A stretch of DNA of 64,000 nucleotides from Deltaproteobacteria bacterium (GTDB lineage: Bacteria > Desulfobacterota > Syntrophia > Syntrophales > JACQWR01), in the NCBI GenBank assembly GCA_026388415.1, contig JAPLJV010000023.1, forward strand, positions 1-64,000. Reading direction: 5' to 3'. A program made the translations under genes and the position numbers. Positions 8,964-16,839 of the stretch are shown here, piece by piece. Below the pieces are notes generated by a model. It saw nothing but the letters and a program-made list of their open reading frames with translations. It was not told the origin of the DNA and ran no database searches. Numbering within the stretch: the stretch's first letter is position 1; each line of letters starts with the position of its first letter.

Positions 8964-10118
8964 TTACTTCATTAAAACGAACTTGCCACCCTTGGCGATA
9001 AAGATATGTGCGTCCTGCCGGGCATCATAGCCCGTCTCAACGCCTGCCTTGGCGGGCGCCTTCCGGAAGGTGAAGGAGCCGGTGGCCCCTTCAAGCTTAA
9101 CCAAGGGGAGTGCGTCTCTCAGGGACTGGCGATCCTTCTCCAGGCTGCCCGTCAGTTTAACTGTCTTGAGGGCCTGGGCCACGATGTACAAGGCGTCGTA
9201 AGCCTGAGCGGCAAACTGATCCGGTTCGGCGCCGTACTTCCTGGTGTAGGCGGCGACGAAGCCCTTGTTTCTGGCACTGTTGCTCTCGGCTGCCCAGGGG
9301 CCGCCCATAATGGTATTATCGGCCGCCGCCTTGGCGATCTCGAAGAGTTTGGCCGAGTTAAAGCCGTTGCCGCCGACAAAGGGAACGGTAATCCCGAGGT
9401 TGCGCGCCTGGAGGATAATGTTGGCCGCCTCCTCCGCCAGGGCCGAGCAGACGATGGCATCGGGGTTTTGGGCCTTTATCTTCGTGAGTTGGGCGCGAAA
9501 ATCCACGTCGCCTCTGGCAAACGTCTCGGTGTTGGTGACCGGGATATTTTGGGCCTCCAGGACGACCTTGAAGACATCGTAGCCTCCCTTGGTGAAGGCG
9601 TCGTCATTACCGTAGAGGACCGCGACCTTCTTGATTTTGAACTTCTTTACCGCCTCGCGCACCGTAACGGGAAGAACGTCGGCCTCCATAATGGAATTCC
9701 GGAAGGTCCAGGGTCCCATGTCGGTAATGCCATTGGCAGTGTTGCTCGTGCCAAAGACCACGACCTTCGCCTGGTTGGCGATCGGATCCGCCGCAAAAGC
9801 CGAGTTTGAGAGGGTGGGGCCGAAGATGGCCAACACCTTGTCCTGGAAGATGAGCTTCTTGAAAACGTTGATGGCCTCTTCCTTCTTCGCCTGCTCGTCT
9901 TCAACGACGAGAACAAGCAGATGGCCGTTTACCCCTCCCTTGGCGTTGACCTCTTCGGCAGCGAGGGTGAAGCCATTCCTGATCGGCACGCCATACTTCG
10001 CAACGGGCCCTGTAAGCGCCGCCGCTACGCCGAGCCTAACCTCAGCCGCTTGAGCCGTCGCCCCTACCACCAGCGCTACCACGAGACTGCATAACGCACC
10101 GACAATCTTTCTTGACAT
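8964..10118 (-). CDS. livK: Branched-chain amino-acid ABC transporter substrate-binding protein
   Basis: 384 residues from the ATG at 10118, chosen because GGAGG lies six bases upstream; an earlier ATG at 10133 would put that site inside the gene. A clear signal peptide (MSRKIVGALCSLVVALVVGATAQAAE, cleaved near TAQAA) sends it to the periplasm. The mature part is a type I periplasmic binding protein: VRLGVAAALTGPVAKYG at the start and later VVFGTSNTANGIT. It captures the ligand and delivers it to LivHMGF. The ligand is probably a branched-chain or aliphatic amino acid, or an amide, but this fold also binds aromatic acids. Confidence 0.92.
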   Translation of the reverse strand: MSRKIVGALCSLVVALVVGATAQAAEVRLGVAAALTGPVAKYGVPIRNGFTLAAEEVNAKGGVNGHLLVLVVEDEQAKKEEAINVFKKLIFQDKVLAIFGPTLSNSAFAADPIANQAKVVVFGTSNTANGITDMGPWTFRNSIMEADVLPVTVREAVKKFKIKKVAVLYGNDDAFTKGGYDVFKVVLEAQNIPVTNTETFARGDVDFRAQLTKIKAQNPDAIVCSALAEEAANIILQARNLGITVPFVGGNGFNSAKLFEIAKAAADNTIMGGPWAAESNSARNKGFVAAYTRKYGAEPDQFAAQAYDALYIVAQALKTVKLTGSLEKDRQSLRDALPLVKLEGATGSFTFRKAPAKAGVETGYDARQDAHIFIAKGGKFVLMK

Positions 10119-10233
10119 GCAAACCTCCATCATATTAAGCCCGAGTCCAAGTCTCCGATGCAGAGAAACGGGCCGGGCTGCCGTGCCCCTCTGCAGGCGT
10201 GATGTTTAATAAGGCTTTGTTTTTGACGGGATA

Positions 10234-10263
10234 ATTATAAGCAGCAACGGACTTGTATGTCAA
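10234..10263 (-). promoter_or_regulatory. Sigma-70 promoter of the liv operon
   Basis: On the minus strand a perfect TTGACA (10258-10263) and a perfect TATAAT (10234-10239) are separated by 18 bases. Transcription would begin near 10227, giving a leader of about 110 bases before livK. Confidence 0.75.
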
Positions 10264-10294
10264 TGAGATATTGAATTATCCTTTTCCTTCTTCC

Positions 10295-10321
10295 TTGACA
10301 GTCTGTGTATCTGATTATAAG
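10295..10321 (+). promoter_or_regulatory. Possible plus-strand promoter
   Basis: TTGACA at 10295-10300 with TATAAG at 10316-10321, spacing 15. The spacing is short, so this is weak. It would read towards the transglutaminase operon with a long structured leader of about 345 bases. Confidence 0.35.
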
Positions 10322-10672
10322 AAGGAACGCCGCTGCAAAGCGACGGCGATCACCTATGTGAAAAATGGTTGATAATACTGTAAAATCGTATAGAGAAAAC
10401 GCTCTTTGCCCCGATTGCCGGGAGGAGACAGGAATCTTTAACCTGCCCGGCTTCGGTCAATAACTGATTTGCCCATTTCTGTTGACACCCGTAGTTTCAC
10501 CACCGATAACTTTGTGCAAGTTATTCCATTACAGACCCCGCAAGCAAAAAAATATTGCCCACTATGCATCACCGGTATTTACAAAAACAATACTTTAGGC
10601 TATCTTGCTAATCAGTTGAGGAAAACTGCCATATTTAATGCGCTGAACCATGAAACTTGAAGCGAGGGAACT

Positions 10673-12382
10673 ATGAAGAAAATCACAATTTTTATCCTCT
10701 GCATCCTTTGCCTGCTCAGTAATTTCTTGCTTGCCAGGCACGGCTGGGCGGAAAACTATACCGTCAAGGGCGAGATGGCATCAACCATCCGGTATGAACT
10801 TCAGCACCAAGTTACGCCGGGCGACGGCATGAGACAAATGTCGCTTAGCTTTGTGGTGCCCCAAACCTTTCAATCTCCAACGTATAGTCAGGAAATCAGC
10901 GACTTCAAGCTCGTTCTGAAGCCGGAGCCGCAGGAGAAAAAAACCACGACTGATGGTCGCGGCAACAGCATCGTGCTTGCCACCTGGACAAAAGTACCCT
11001 CTCTGATAGACGTCAGCCTCTCCTGTAATGCCGTCAACAAGACCGGCCTGAAAACATTGGAGACGCAGGCCCCCTTTCCTCTGGCCAAGCCGGAGCCGGC
11101 CATGCTGGATTATCTGAAAGCCACGGAGCAGGTGCAGTCCCAGGACCCTCGCATTCGAGAACTGGCGGTCCAACTGACCGCGGAAGTCAAAACAGAATTC
11201 GATGCCGTGCAGCGGGTAATTTCCTGGGTGGTGGACCACGTGCATTACGTTAATCCCCCTGTCCAGTATGACGCGCTTTATGCCTTCACCTCGGGCAAGG
11301 GAAACTGTCAGAACTTCTCGCATTTGAGCGCCGCCCTGCTGCGCTCCGTGGGTATTCCGGTGCGCATCGTGAATGGCGTCACCCTGAACCAACCCTTCGA
11401 CGTTTCCTGGCAGAAGGGCACTTTAACCTTTAAAATGGGACAAGGTCGCCATTCCTGGATTGAAGTCTGGTTCCCCGACCAGGGCTGGGTTCCCTGCGAC
11501 CCCCAGAACACGCAGCTTTTTGTTTCGAATCGTTTTGTCCGGATAGAGGTAGGAATTGACAACAACGAAACCAAAAACGACGGTATGCTGCGCTGGGCGC
11601 AAAATCGCGATGCTCAATCCAAGCCGAAACTCCAGGAAACGATCAGCGCCGATTTCAACAGTGACGTGGTGAAGGTAACAGGCGATCGTGAGGCCTATGG
11701 TCCCAAAAATATTCTGCTTTCTCCCAACGTCAAGGCCCAGTTCAAACAGCTCGCCCTGAAAACGCCGCCGCCGCCCGTCACCATCACGGCTACGGACCAA
11801 AGTAAGCTTGTCTATCAGGTGCCCTTTACCTTCGGCAACCTCGAGTTTCCCGAAGATTTGGACTTTGCCTTTCCACGGACGGCTAAGGCCACCACGGCCG
11901 GACAATTTGAGATGTCCCGCAATTTTCTCGTGGAAACTGCCGAATATGTCACGACCAAGCTGACCCAGTACGCTCAGGTGGTTGTGTTGTCCAAACCGGT
12001 ATCTCTGAAAAAAGTTGCCCTGGCCCTGCATAACTTCGGAGGCGAGGGCTTGTTGTGGGTAGAGCTGTATAAGGACAATGAGGGCAAGCCCGGCACGCCC
12101 ATCGCCACCAGCGATTTCATCAGCCTGGAGCAACTGTCCCTCAAACCGGGATACCGCTGGACAGATTTCGCCTTCACCCAGGAAAAAATTACCCTCATGC
12201 CCGGCAATTACTGGATCGCGCTGGGCTTCAGCGGCAGCCCGATAGTCAACTGGTTTTACACTTACGGCAAACCGGTTGGCCCGGCCGATGGCACCCGCTA
12301 CAAGAACATCTTCACCGAGGACTGGAGTGGCGCCCTGAATTACGAATTCAATTACCGGCTCACAGGTTTGACGACAAAATGA
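10673..12382 (+). CDS. Secreted transglutaminase-like protein
   Basis: 569 residues with a signal peptide ending near RHGWAEN. The transglutaminase-like core lies at about 170-285, with the papain-type triad Cys212 (GKGNCQNFSHLSAALLRSVG), His260 (RHSWIEVWFP) and Asp276 (WVPCDPQ). The last 150 residues form a beta-rich, jelly-roll-like region of unknown role. It probably acts in the periplasm as a protease or cross-linking enzyme, like the bacterial transglutaminase-like cysteine proteinases; the substrate is unknown. Its stop overlaps the start of the next gene (ATGA at 12379), so its job is probably linked to the membrane GGDEF-like protein that follows. Confidence 0.85.
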   Translation: MKKITIFILCILCLLSNFLLARHGWAENYTVKGEMASTIRYELQHQVTPGDGMRQMSLSFVVPQTFQSPTYSQEISDFKLVLKPEPQEKKTTTDGRGNSIVLATWTKVPSLIDVSLSCNAVNKTGLKTLETQAPFPLAKPEPAMLDYLKATEQVQSQDPRIRELAVQLTAEVKTEFDAVQRVISWVVDHVHYVNPPVQYDALYAFTSGKGNCQNFSHLSAALLRSVGIPVRIVNGVTLNQPFDVSWQKGTLTFKMGQGRHSWIEVWFPDQGWVPCDPQNTQLFVSNRFVRIEVGIDNNETKNDGMLRWAQNRDAQSKPKLQETISADFNSDVVKVTGDREAYGPKNILLSPNVKAQFKQLALKTPPPPVTITATDQSKLVYQVPFTFGNLEFPEDLDFAFPRTAKATTAGQFEMSRNFLVETAEYVTTKLTQYAQVVVLSKPVSLKKVALALHNFGGEGLLWVELYKDNEGKPGTPIATSDFISLEQLSLKPGYRWTDFAFTQEKITLMPGNYWIALGFSGSPIVNWFYTYGKPVGPADGTRYKNIFTEDWSGALNYEFNYRLTGLTTK

Positions 12383-13743
12383 AACTGCCCAAATTAACGA
12401 TCAACAGGAAACTGCTTTTAAGTTATCTGAGCATGGCCTTGCTGACAGTGTTATCCAGCGCCTACGCGGTCGTTAGTTTGCAGAATCTCAACAAATTGGC
12501 CCATGACATCACTAACCAGGACTATGTCATACTGGATAACTGCAAGCAGATGGTGGACGCCCTGCTGACCCAGGAAAGCACAGAAAAAAAAGCCCTGATA
12601 TTTAAAGATCCTTCTTTTGCAACAATATTCCGGACCAGAAGCCAGGAATTCAAAAAAGGCGTCGAGAATATCAATAAATATCATCTCGCCGATTTCAACG
12701 CCAAGCTGGCCCGGTTATCTTCCCTGCAGGAGCAGTACGATACGCTTTTTCAAAGGGAACTGGCCCTGATGCAGGAAAACCGCCTGGACGAGGCCCTGCT
12801 TCTCTCGGAAAAGGAAGGAAAGCAATTTATTGATGAGATGGCAAGCAGCGTGCGTTATATCGGGAAAAAGGCGGAGCAGGGTATAGACAGCAATGTCCGG
12901 TTGTTCAAGGATGAAAGCCTGCAGGCATCACGAATAACCATCGCCTTGAGTATTATCAGTCTGATTGTCGGCTTTACCCTGGCCATGCTCGTTACTTACA
13001 ACATCGCCCGACCTCTCAAAAAATTGGAAAAGGCCACCGCACTAATTGCCGAAGGCAGGTTCGACAACGATCTCAACATGAACCGCGGAGACGCGATCGG
13101 CAGCCTGGCCAGCGCCTTCATCGTCATGGCCGAACGGCTCAAGGTACTGGAAGCATCCCACCGTGACGCGAGCCCTTTGACGGGGCTTCCCGGCAATCTG
13201 GCCATCGAAAAGCATATTGAAATGCGCCTGGCGGCAAAACGGCCCTTTTCTCTCTGCCATCTGGATCTGGACAACTTCAAGCCTTTCGCCGACAATTACG
13301 GCTACGCTTGGGGTAGTGAAGTCATTAAAGAGGTAGGGCAGATCATCATGCAACAAGCAAAAAACACTGATGGTCCAGATGTTTTTATCGGTCATATCGG
13401 CGGGGATGATTTTGTGCTCATCACGGAACCACATCCGGCCGAGGCAATGTGCCAGGCCATTCTGGAGGAGTTCGACCAACGCAGCTTAAAATTCTATACC
13501 GAGGAAGACCGGGAAAAGGGCTTTTTAACAGGCAATGACCGCAGCGGGATCAGGCGTAATTTCCCCCTCATCACAATGACCATCGCTATTGCCACCGACA
13601 ATGGCAGCCGCTTCCAGAATCCCCTGGAAATGTCCGCCATGGCAGCAAATTTGAAAGAATATGCCAAAACCCTGCCGGGCAGCAACTACGTAAAACAGGA
13701 AGACGTGGAACACCTTTTCAACCGTGGGGAAAAAAATGGATAA
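12379..13743 (+). CDS. Membrane HAMP protein with degenerate GGDEF domain
   Basis: 454 residues. Two membrane segments (about 11-33 and 186-208) flank a helical periplasmic sensor region; a HAMP linker follows at about 209-260. The C-terminal domain is GGDEF-like: SPLTGLPGN, LDLDNFKPFADNYGYAWGSEV and HIGGDDFVLIT. The signature reads GGDDF at 341-345 instead of GGDEF, and the domain contains an extra loop with many charged residues near 375-395, so diguanylate cyclase activity is doubtful though not excluded. It may sense a periplasmic signal or bind c-di-GMP or GTP. It is translationally coupled to the secreted transglutaminase upstream and overlaps the lipoprotein gene downstream. Confidence 0.85.
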   Translation: MKLPKLTINRKLLLSYLSMALLTVLSSAYAVVSLQNLNKLAHDITNQDYVILDNCKQMVDALLTQESTEKKALIFKDPSFATIFRTRSQEFKKGVENINKYHLADFNAKLARLSSLQEQYDTLFQRELALMQENRLDEALLLSEKEGKQFIDEMASSVRYIGKKAEQGIDSNVRLFKDESLQASRITIALSIISLIVGFTLAMLVTYNIARPLKKLEKATALIAEGRFDNDLNMNRGDAIGSLASAFIVMAERLKVLEASHRDASPLTGLPGNLAIEKHIEMRLAAKRPFSLCHLDLDNFKPFADNYGYAWGSEVIKEVGQIIMQQAKNTDGPDVFIGHIGGDDFVLITEPHPAEAMCQAILEEFDQRSLKFYTEEDREKGFLTGNDRSGIRRNFPLITMTIAIATDNGSRFQNPLEMSAMAANLKEYAKTLPGSNYVKQEDVEHLFNRGEKNG

Positions 13744-14338
13744 GAAACTCTGGATCGTTCTTTACTGCCTGGTCGCCCTGATAAGCGCCTGTACAGCTTC
13801 TCTGCCGCCGGTTGCCGACCAGGCCAGGCCGCCACAAACGGTGACGTCGGCAATCGTACCGGGTGACGAGGCCCAATCAGGCCCAGCGGGCTCTCTTTAC
13901 AGCACCGGCAAAAAAAGTGACGAGGAGCTTTTTTCCCAGGCGTTGAATCAAATTGCCGGTCCGTTCAATCAAGATGCATTCGCCACGGCTAAGCAAACAC
14001 TGGAAGCGCTGCTGAGCGGCTACCCGCAGAGCAAATGGAGCGCCGCCGCCCGTGCGATTCTCCGCCTGATAGGGGAACTGGATACTTACCGTGTAGGGGC
14101 GGCGCATGCGGCGCCCCTACTTCCCGCCGAACAAAATATGGTACAGAAGCTGGCGACCGACAGGAGCAAAACTCTACGGGAAAATGAGCAATTAAAAAAA
14201 GAAGTGCGCCTTTTGAGTGAAAAATACCAGGCGGAACTGGCCGAGCTGCAGCAGGAGAACGAACAGTTGAAAAATGATCTGCAACTGCTTAAAAATCTGG
14301 AGATACAATTGGACAAACGGGAAAAGATGCTGCGCTGA
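13736..14338 (+). CDS. Lipoprotein with coiled-coil C-terminus
   Basis: 200 residues from the ATG at 13736 (site gtgggga just upstream; a GTG at 13724 is an alternative). A lipoprotein signal is clear: MDKKLWIVLYCLVALISAC with lipobox ISAC. A TPR-like segment (FSQALNQIAGPFNQDAFATA onward) is followed by a heptad coiled coil at 130-200, rich in Glu, Lys and Leu. It starts inside the previous gene, so it belongs to the same operon. It resembles lipoproteins that accompany envelope signalling systems. Unusual: a 28-base near-palindrome repeat (14093-14120) sits in frame within the gene and encodes a short Ala/Gly stretch. Confidence 0.8.
   Translation: MDKKLWIVLYCLVALISACTASLPPVADQARPPQTVTSAIVPGDEAQSGPAGSLYSTGKKSDEELFSQALNQIAGPFNQDAFATAKQTLEALLSGYPQSKWSAAARAILRLIGELDTYRVGAAHAAPLLPAEQNMVQKLATDRSKTLRENEQLKKEVRLLSEKYQAELAELQQENEQLKNDLQLLKNLEIQLDKREKMLR
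14093..14120. repeat. Palindromic repeat inside the lipoprotein gene
   Basis: gtaggggcggcgcatgcg continues into its near-complement gcgcccctac. A second copy lies at 14949-14974 between genes. The coding copy keeps the reading frame and adds residues VGAAHAAPLL between the TPR-like part and the coiled coil. Confidence 0.7.
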
Positions 14339-14356
14339 GGGTCTGTTACGGATACC

Positions 14357-14920
14357 TTAACCTTGGCCATCAATCATGGCGTGCAGGTACCTCGCTATCT
14401 CTTCTTTGGGTTTTAATCCTACCAGCCTGTTGATCAGGCGGCCATCCTTGAAAAACAACATAGTGGGAATATTGCGGATTTCGTATTTTGACGCCGTTAA
14501 AGGATTGTCATCCACATTTAGCTTGGCGATCTTGACGGCACCTGCATATTGGGATGCCAACTCGTCGAAAATAGGGGCCGCCTGCTTGCAGGGACCACAC
14601 CAGGGCGCCCAGCAATCAACCAGGACAGGGCCACGATGGGCCAGCACCTCCCGGTGGAAAATGCCGTCGCTGATCTCTACGGGCGTAAACTGCGCCCCCA
14701 TGTTGACCAGCGGTAAACCGCAATGGCCGCATAAGGGACGATCGGAAAGCCTGTTCTCCGGCATGCGGTTTTTCTTGCCGCAGCTCAGGCACCGGATAAT
14801 CATCTCATCCAGGTTAGCGCCACAGCGCCCGCACACTGGACGTTCCTGCATCCGCGCCTGAGGAATGCGATTCCTGGCGTCACAGTTGAGGCACCTGATG
14901 ATGATGTCTTCCTGCTCCAT
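14357..14920 (-). CDS. Thioredoxin with two N-terminal zinc ribbons
   Basis: 187 residues. The thioredoxin domain occupies about 76-185, with the redox motif WCGPC at 107-111 and the cis-proline in RNIPTMLFF. Before it lie two homologous zinc ribbons: CysxxCys pairs at 10/13 with 30/33, and 44/47 with 64/67. Thioredoxin 2 (TrxC) normally has a single such zinc finger; here it is duplicated, with matching sequences (RCLNCDARNRIP and RCLSCGKKNRMP). It would reduce protein disulfides in the cytoplasm, and the zinc part may sense oxidation. It stands alone and convergent with the lipoprotein operon. Confidence 0.92.
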   Translation of the reverse strand: MEQEDIIIRCLNCDARNRIPQARMQERPVCGRCGANLDEMIIRCLSCGKKNRMPENRLSDRPLCGHCGLPLVNMGAQFTPVEISDGIFHREVLAHRGPVLVDCWAPWCGPCKQAAPIFDELASQYAGAVKIAKLNVDDNPLTASKYEIRNIPTMLFFKDGRLINRLVGLKPKEEIARYLHAMIDGQG

Positions 14921-14948
14921 GCCTGCCCCTCAACCCTCAACCGCGCTG

Positions 14949-14974
14949 TTGGGGCGACGCATGCGTCGCCCGTA
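14949..14974. repeat. Palindromic repeat
   Basis: ggggcgacgcatgcgtcgcc is a perfect palindrome at its core and matches the copy embedded in the lipoprotein gene at 14093-14120. Confidence 0.7.
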
Positions 14975-15036
14975 CCTTTCCTCGTCAAAAGTTGGTACAT
15001 AATTAAATATGAACCCGTCCAAAGTCGAAAATGCCC

Positions 15037-15122
15037 AAGAATCGTCATACCGGTGAAAACCGGTATCCAGAGATTTCAACACGCTACAAAAACACTGGAT
15101 ACCGGCTTTCGCCGGTATGACG
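15037..15122. repeat. REP-like double hairpin
   Basis: Two stem-loops face each other: cgtcataccggtgaaaaccg with its partner gtatccag, and later ggataccggctttcgccggt. Same family as 3804-3902 and 57416-57486. It lies just upstream of the thioredoxin gene on its own strand and downstream of the helix-hairpin-helix gene. Confidence 0.7.
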
Positions 15123-15159
15123 GCTTTTGACGAGGTCGTCATTTAAGCGTCTGTGCTAT

Positions 15160-15546
15160 TTATTTTACAGTAATATTGTCCTTGATGCCTTCAAACGTCT
15201 TGCCTTTGATGCCGCTGACCCTCATCACGTCTTCAATGGTCTTGTAGGGCCTGCCATCAATAATCGCCTGGGCTTTGACCGGTCCGATTCCGGAAAGCTT
15301 TTCCAGCGTTGCCTTGTCCGCAGTATTAATATTTATTTTCGTTGCCGGCGCTGGTTTTGCGGCAACTGAAGGAGTAGATTTGGCAGCGGGCTTTATATCC
15401 GGCGTTGCTTTAGTCATATCGGTGGCAGCAGCCGGAGCTTTTGTCGGAGCTGCACCAGACTCGGGAATAAATGCGACGCTGATAAGTCCCATCAAAAGAA
15501 ATAAACAAACTTGTTTCACCAAGATACTACTTGCTTTTTTCAACAT
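15160..15546 (-). CDS. Exported ComEA-like helix-hairpin-helix protein
   Basis: 128 residues. An N-terminal hydrophobic segment (about 9-28) acts as a signal peptide or anchor. A Lys/Ala/Pro/Thr-rich linker covers about 33-70. The rest is a helix-hairpin-helix DNA-binding domain of the ComEA type: ININTADKATLEKLSGIGPV, followed by a second hairpin VSGIKGKTFEGI. ComEA binds incoming DNA at the cell surface during transformation; short versions like this are common in bacteria with no proven competence. A ribosome site (aggaggc) precedes the ATG. No other competence genes sit beside it, although the window ends in a ComM-type gene. Confidence 0.85.
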   Translation of the reverse strand: MLKKASSILVKQVCLFLLMGLISVAFIPESGAAPTKAPAAATDMTKATPDIKPAAKSTPSVAAKPAPATKININTADKATLEKLSGIGPVKAQAIIDGRPYKTIEDVMRVSGIKGKTFEGIKDNITVK

Positions 15547-15615
15547 AGCGCCTCCTTATTTTTAGCAGAGTAAAGTTTTGTCTGCATCGGACAATGCAGC
15601 TTACATGACTGATTT

Positions 15616-16293
15616 TTACCAGAGTCTATAAACCTTGTCAAAGGTATTTCCCAGCATGAGCCAAAGGTTATGATACGCATCCGGCGGTAGAAGCTGACCC
15701 AGGGCTTCGTACAATCCTGCCAGACCAAAGGCGGCGAAACAAGCGGCGGCAAACCACTTGACCAATTTTTCCGGGATATGTTTATTAAGGACAATGCCCA
15801 CACAGATGCCGAAGGCGTCGGCAATCATCATGCCGCAGGTGGTGCCCATCCAGACCGGCACAATCTGCCTGGCCTTGGCTATCCATCCGGTCCCCCCGAC
15901 CTTGACTGCCTCCTCAGCGGCCAGGGCAATCGTCATCAGTTGGGTCTTGTCGCCCATCTCCGCGATGAAAAAGGCGATCGCTATTGTCCAGAATGGACTG
16001 CGTCCCTGGCCTTGGTCTTCTCCATCCAGGGTGTCGCCGCGGATGGTCCATAAGGCAAAAACAATGAATGACGTTGCCGCGGCAAGTTTTATCCAGACCA
16101 TGGGCAGAAACTGCGTGATGACATTGCCCACCGCCACCGCCAGCAGATGATTGACGAGCGTCGCCGCCAACACCGCCCAGAGCACAGTTTGCCAACGGAA
16201 GCGGCTGGCAAAGGCCATCGCCAGCAATTGAGTCTTGTCGCCCATTTCCGCCAGCACCACCGCTACGGTAGCCAAAAAAAATGCCGTGATCAT
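15616..16293 (-). CDS. TMEM165/GDT1-family cation transporter
   Basis: 225 residues with about six membrane segments and an internal duplication. Each half carries the family signature: AEMGDKTQLLAMAFASRF near residue 15 and AEMGDKTQLMTIALA near residue 110. Proteins of this family export manganese or calcium across the membrane in exchange for protons, with the acidic residue of each EMGDKT motif in the ion path. Manganese export is the most likely role in a bacterium. A charged loop of about 20 residues separates the halves. I looked in the 200 bases upstream for a manganese riboswitch and saw none. Confidence 0.9.
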   Translation of the reverse strand: MITAFFLATVAVVLAEMGDKTQLLAMAFASRFRWQTVLWAVLAATLVNHLLAVAVGNVITQFLPMVWIKLAAATSFIVFALWTIRGDTLDGEDQGQGRSPFWTIAIAFFIAEMGDKTQLMTIALAAEEAVKVGGTGWIAKARQIVPVWMGTTCGMMIADAFGICVGIVLNKHIPEKLVKWFAAACFAAFGLAGLYEALGQLLPPDAYHNLWLMLGNTFDKVYRLW

Positions 16294-16491
16294 ACTTCAT
16301 GCCTTTATTACTGAATTCACTCAACTTATGGCGTATGGTATCATATATATTCAATAATTTTCAATTACTTTCATCGTCAGCTATACCAACGCTGCCTGCA
16401 TTTCTTCTGGTGCCCTGGTCCGATTATTGACATCTTCGTCTGATGCTCCTATATTGTTTGAGGGTAGCTACTTTGACGAAAAGGGATAGCC

Positions 16492-16815
16492 GTGAGCAAT
16501 CATCCTGATCAAGAAAGCAAATATGAACCTGGTTTTGTCCTGGACGGTGATCCGCAGCTTGACGAGCCGAAAATGTACCGGGTGATCCTGCACAACGACC
16601 ATTATACGACGATGGAGTTTGTCGTGGCCGTGCTCATGAAAATCTTTCATAAATCGGCGGCCGAGGCGACGAAGATCATGCTGGACGTCCATAAAAAAGG
16701 GAAGGGATTGTGTGGCATCTACACCTGCGATATCGCCATGACCAAGGTGGCGCAAGTTGCCAAGCTCGCGAAAGAACATGAATATCCGCTCAAGTGCAGT
16801 TGTGAAGAGGCGTAA
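16492..16815 (+). CDS. clpS: ATP-dependent Clp protease adaptor ClpS
   Basis: 107 residues, GTG start. The core contains YRVILHNDHYTTMEFVV, the HND motif that grips the N-terminus of substrate proteins, and MLDVHKKGKGLCGIYTCDIA, the second half of the pocket. It delivers N-end-rule substrates to ClpAP. It is the first gene of clpS-clpA-aat: clpA starts 24 bases downstream, and aat follows directly. That grouping puts the adaptor, the unfoldase and the transferase that makes the degron in one unit. A strong ribosome site was not obvious before the GTG. Confidence 0.95.
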   Translation: MSNHPDQESKYEPGFVLDGDPQLDEPKMYRVILHNDHYTTMEFVVAVLMKIFHKSAAEATKIMLDVHKKGKGLCGIYTCDIAMTKVAQVAKLAKEHEYPLKCSCEEA

Positions 16816-16839
16816 CTTATCAAGTATTGAGGATTCATT

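Larger units (their letters stand above)
10119..10672. other. Divergent intergenic region, structured, no gene
   Basis: 554 bases between the divergent livK and transglutaminase genes. The left part contains the livK promoter and a leader of about 110 bases that can fold (ctgcagag with ctctgca). The right part has a weak plus-strand promoter and two hairpins: one around 10329-10350 (cgccg with cggcg) and one at about 10418-10455 in which gccggg pairs with cccggc and cagg with cctg inside it. I compared these with the riboswitch classes I know (c-di-GMP, cobalamin, fluoride) and could not match them. A 63-codon open frame at 10469-10660 has no protein-like features. Confidence 0.5.

Noticed and set aside
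10329-10455. Possible c-di-GMP or cobalamin riboswitch
   Set aside because: The conserved cores of these classes are not present; only generic hairpins remain.
16294-16491. Possible manganese riboswitch before the TMEM165-type gene
   Set aside because: No match to the yybP-ykoY core.
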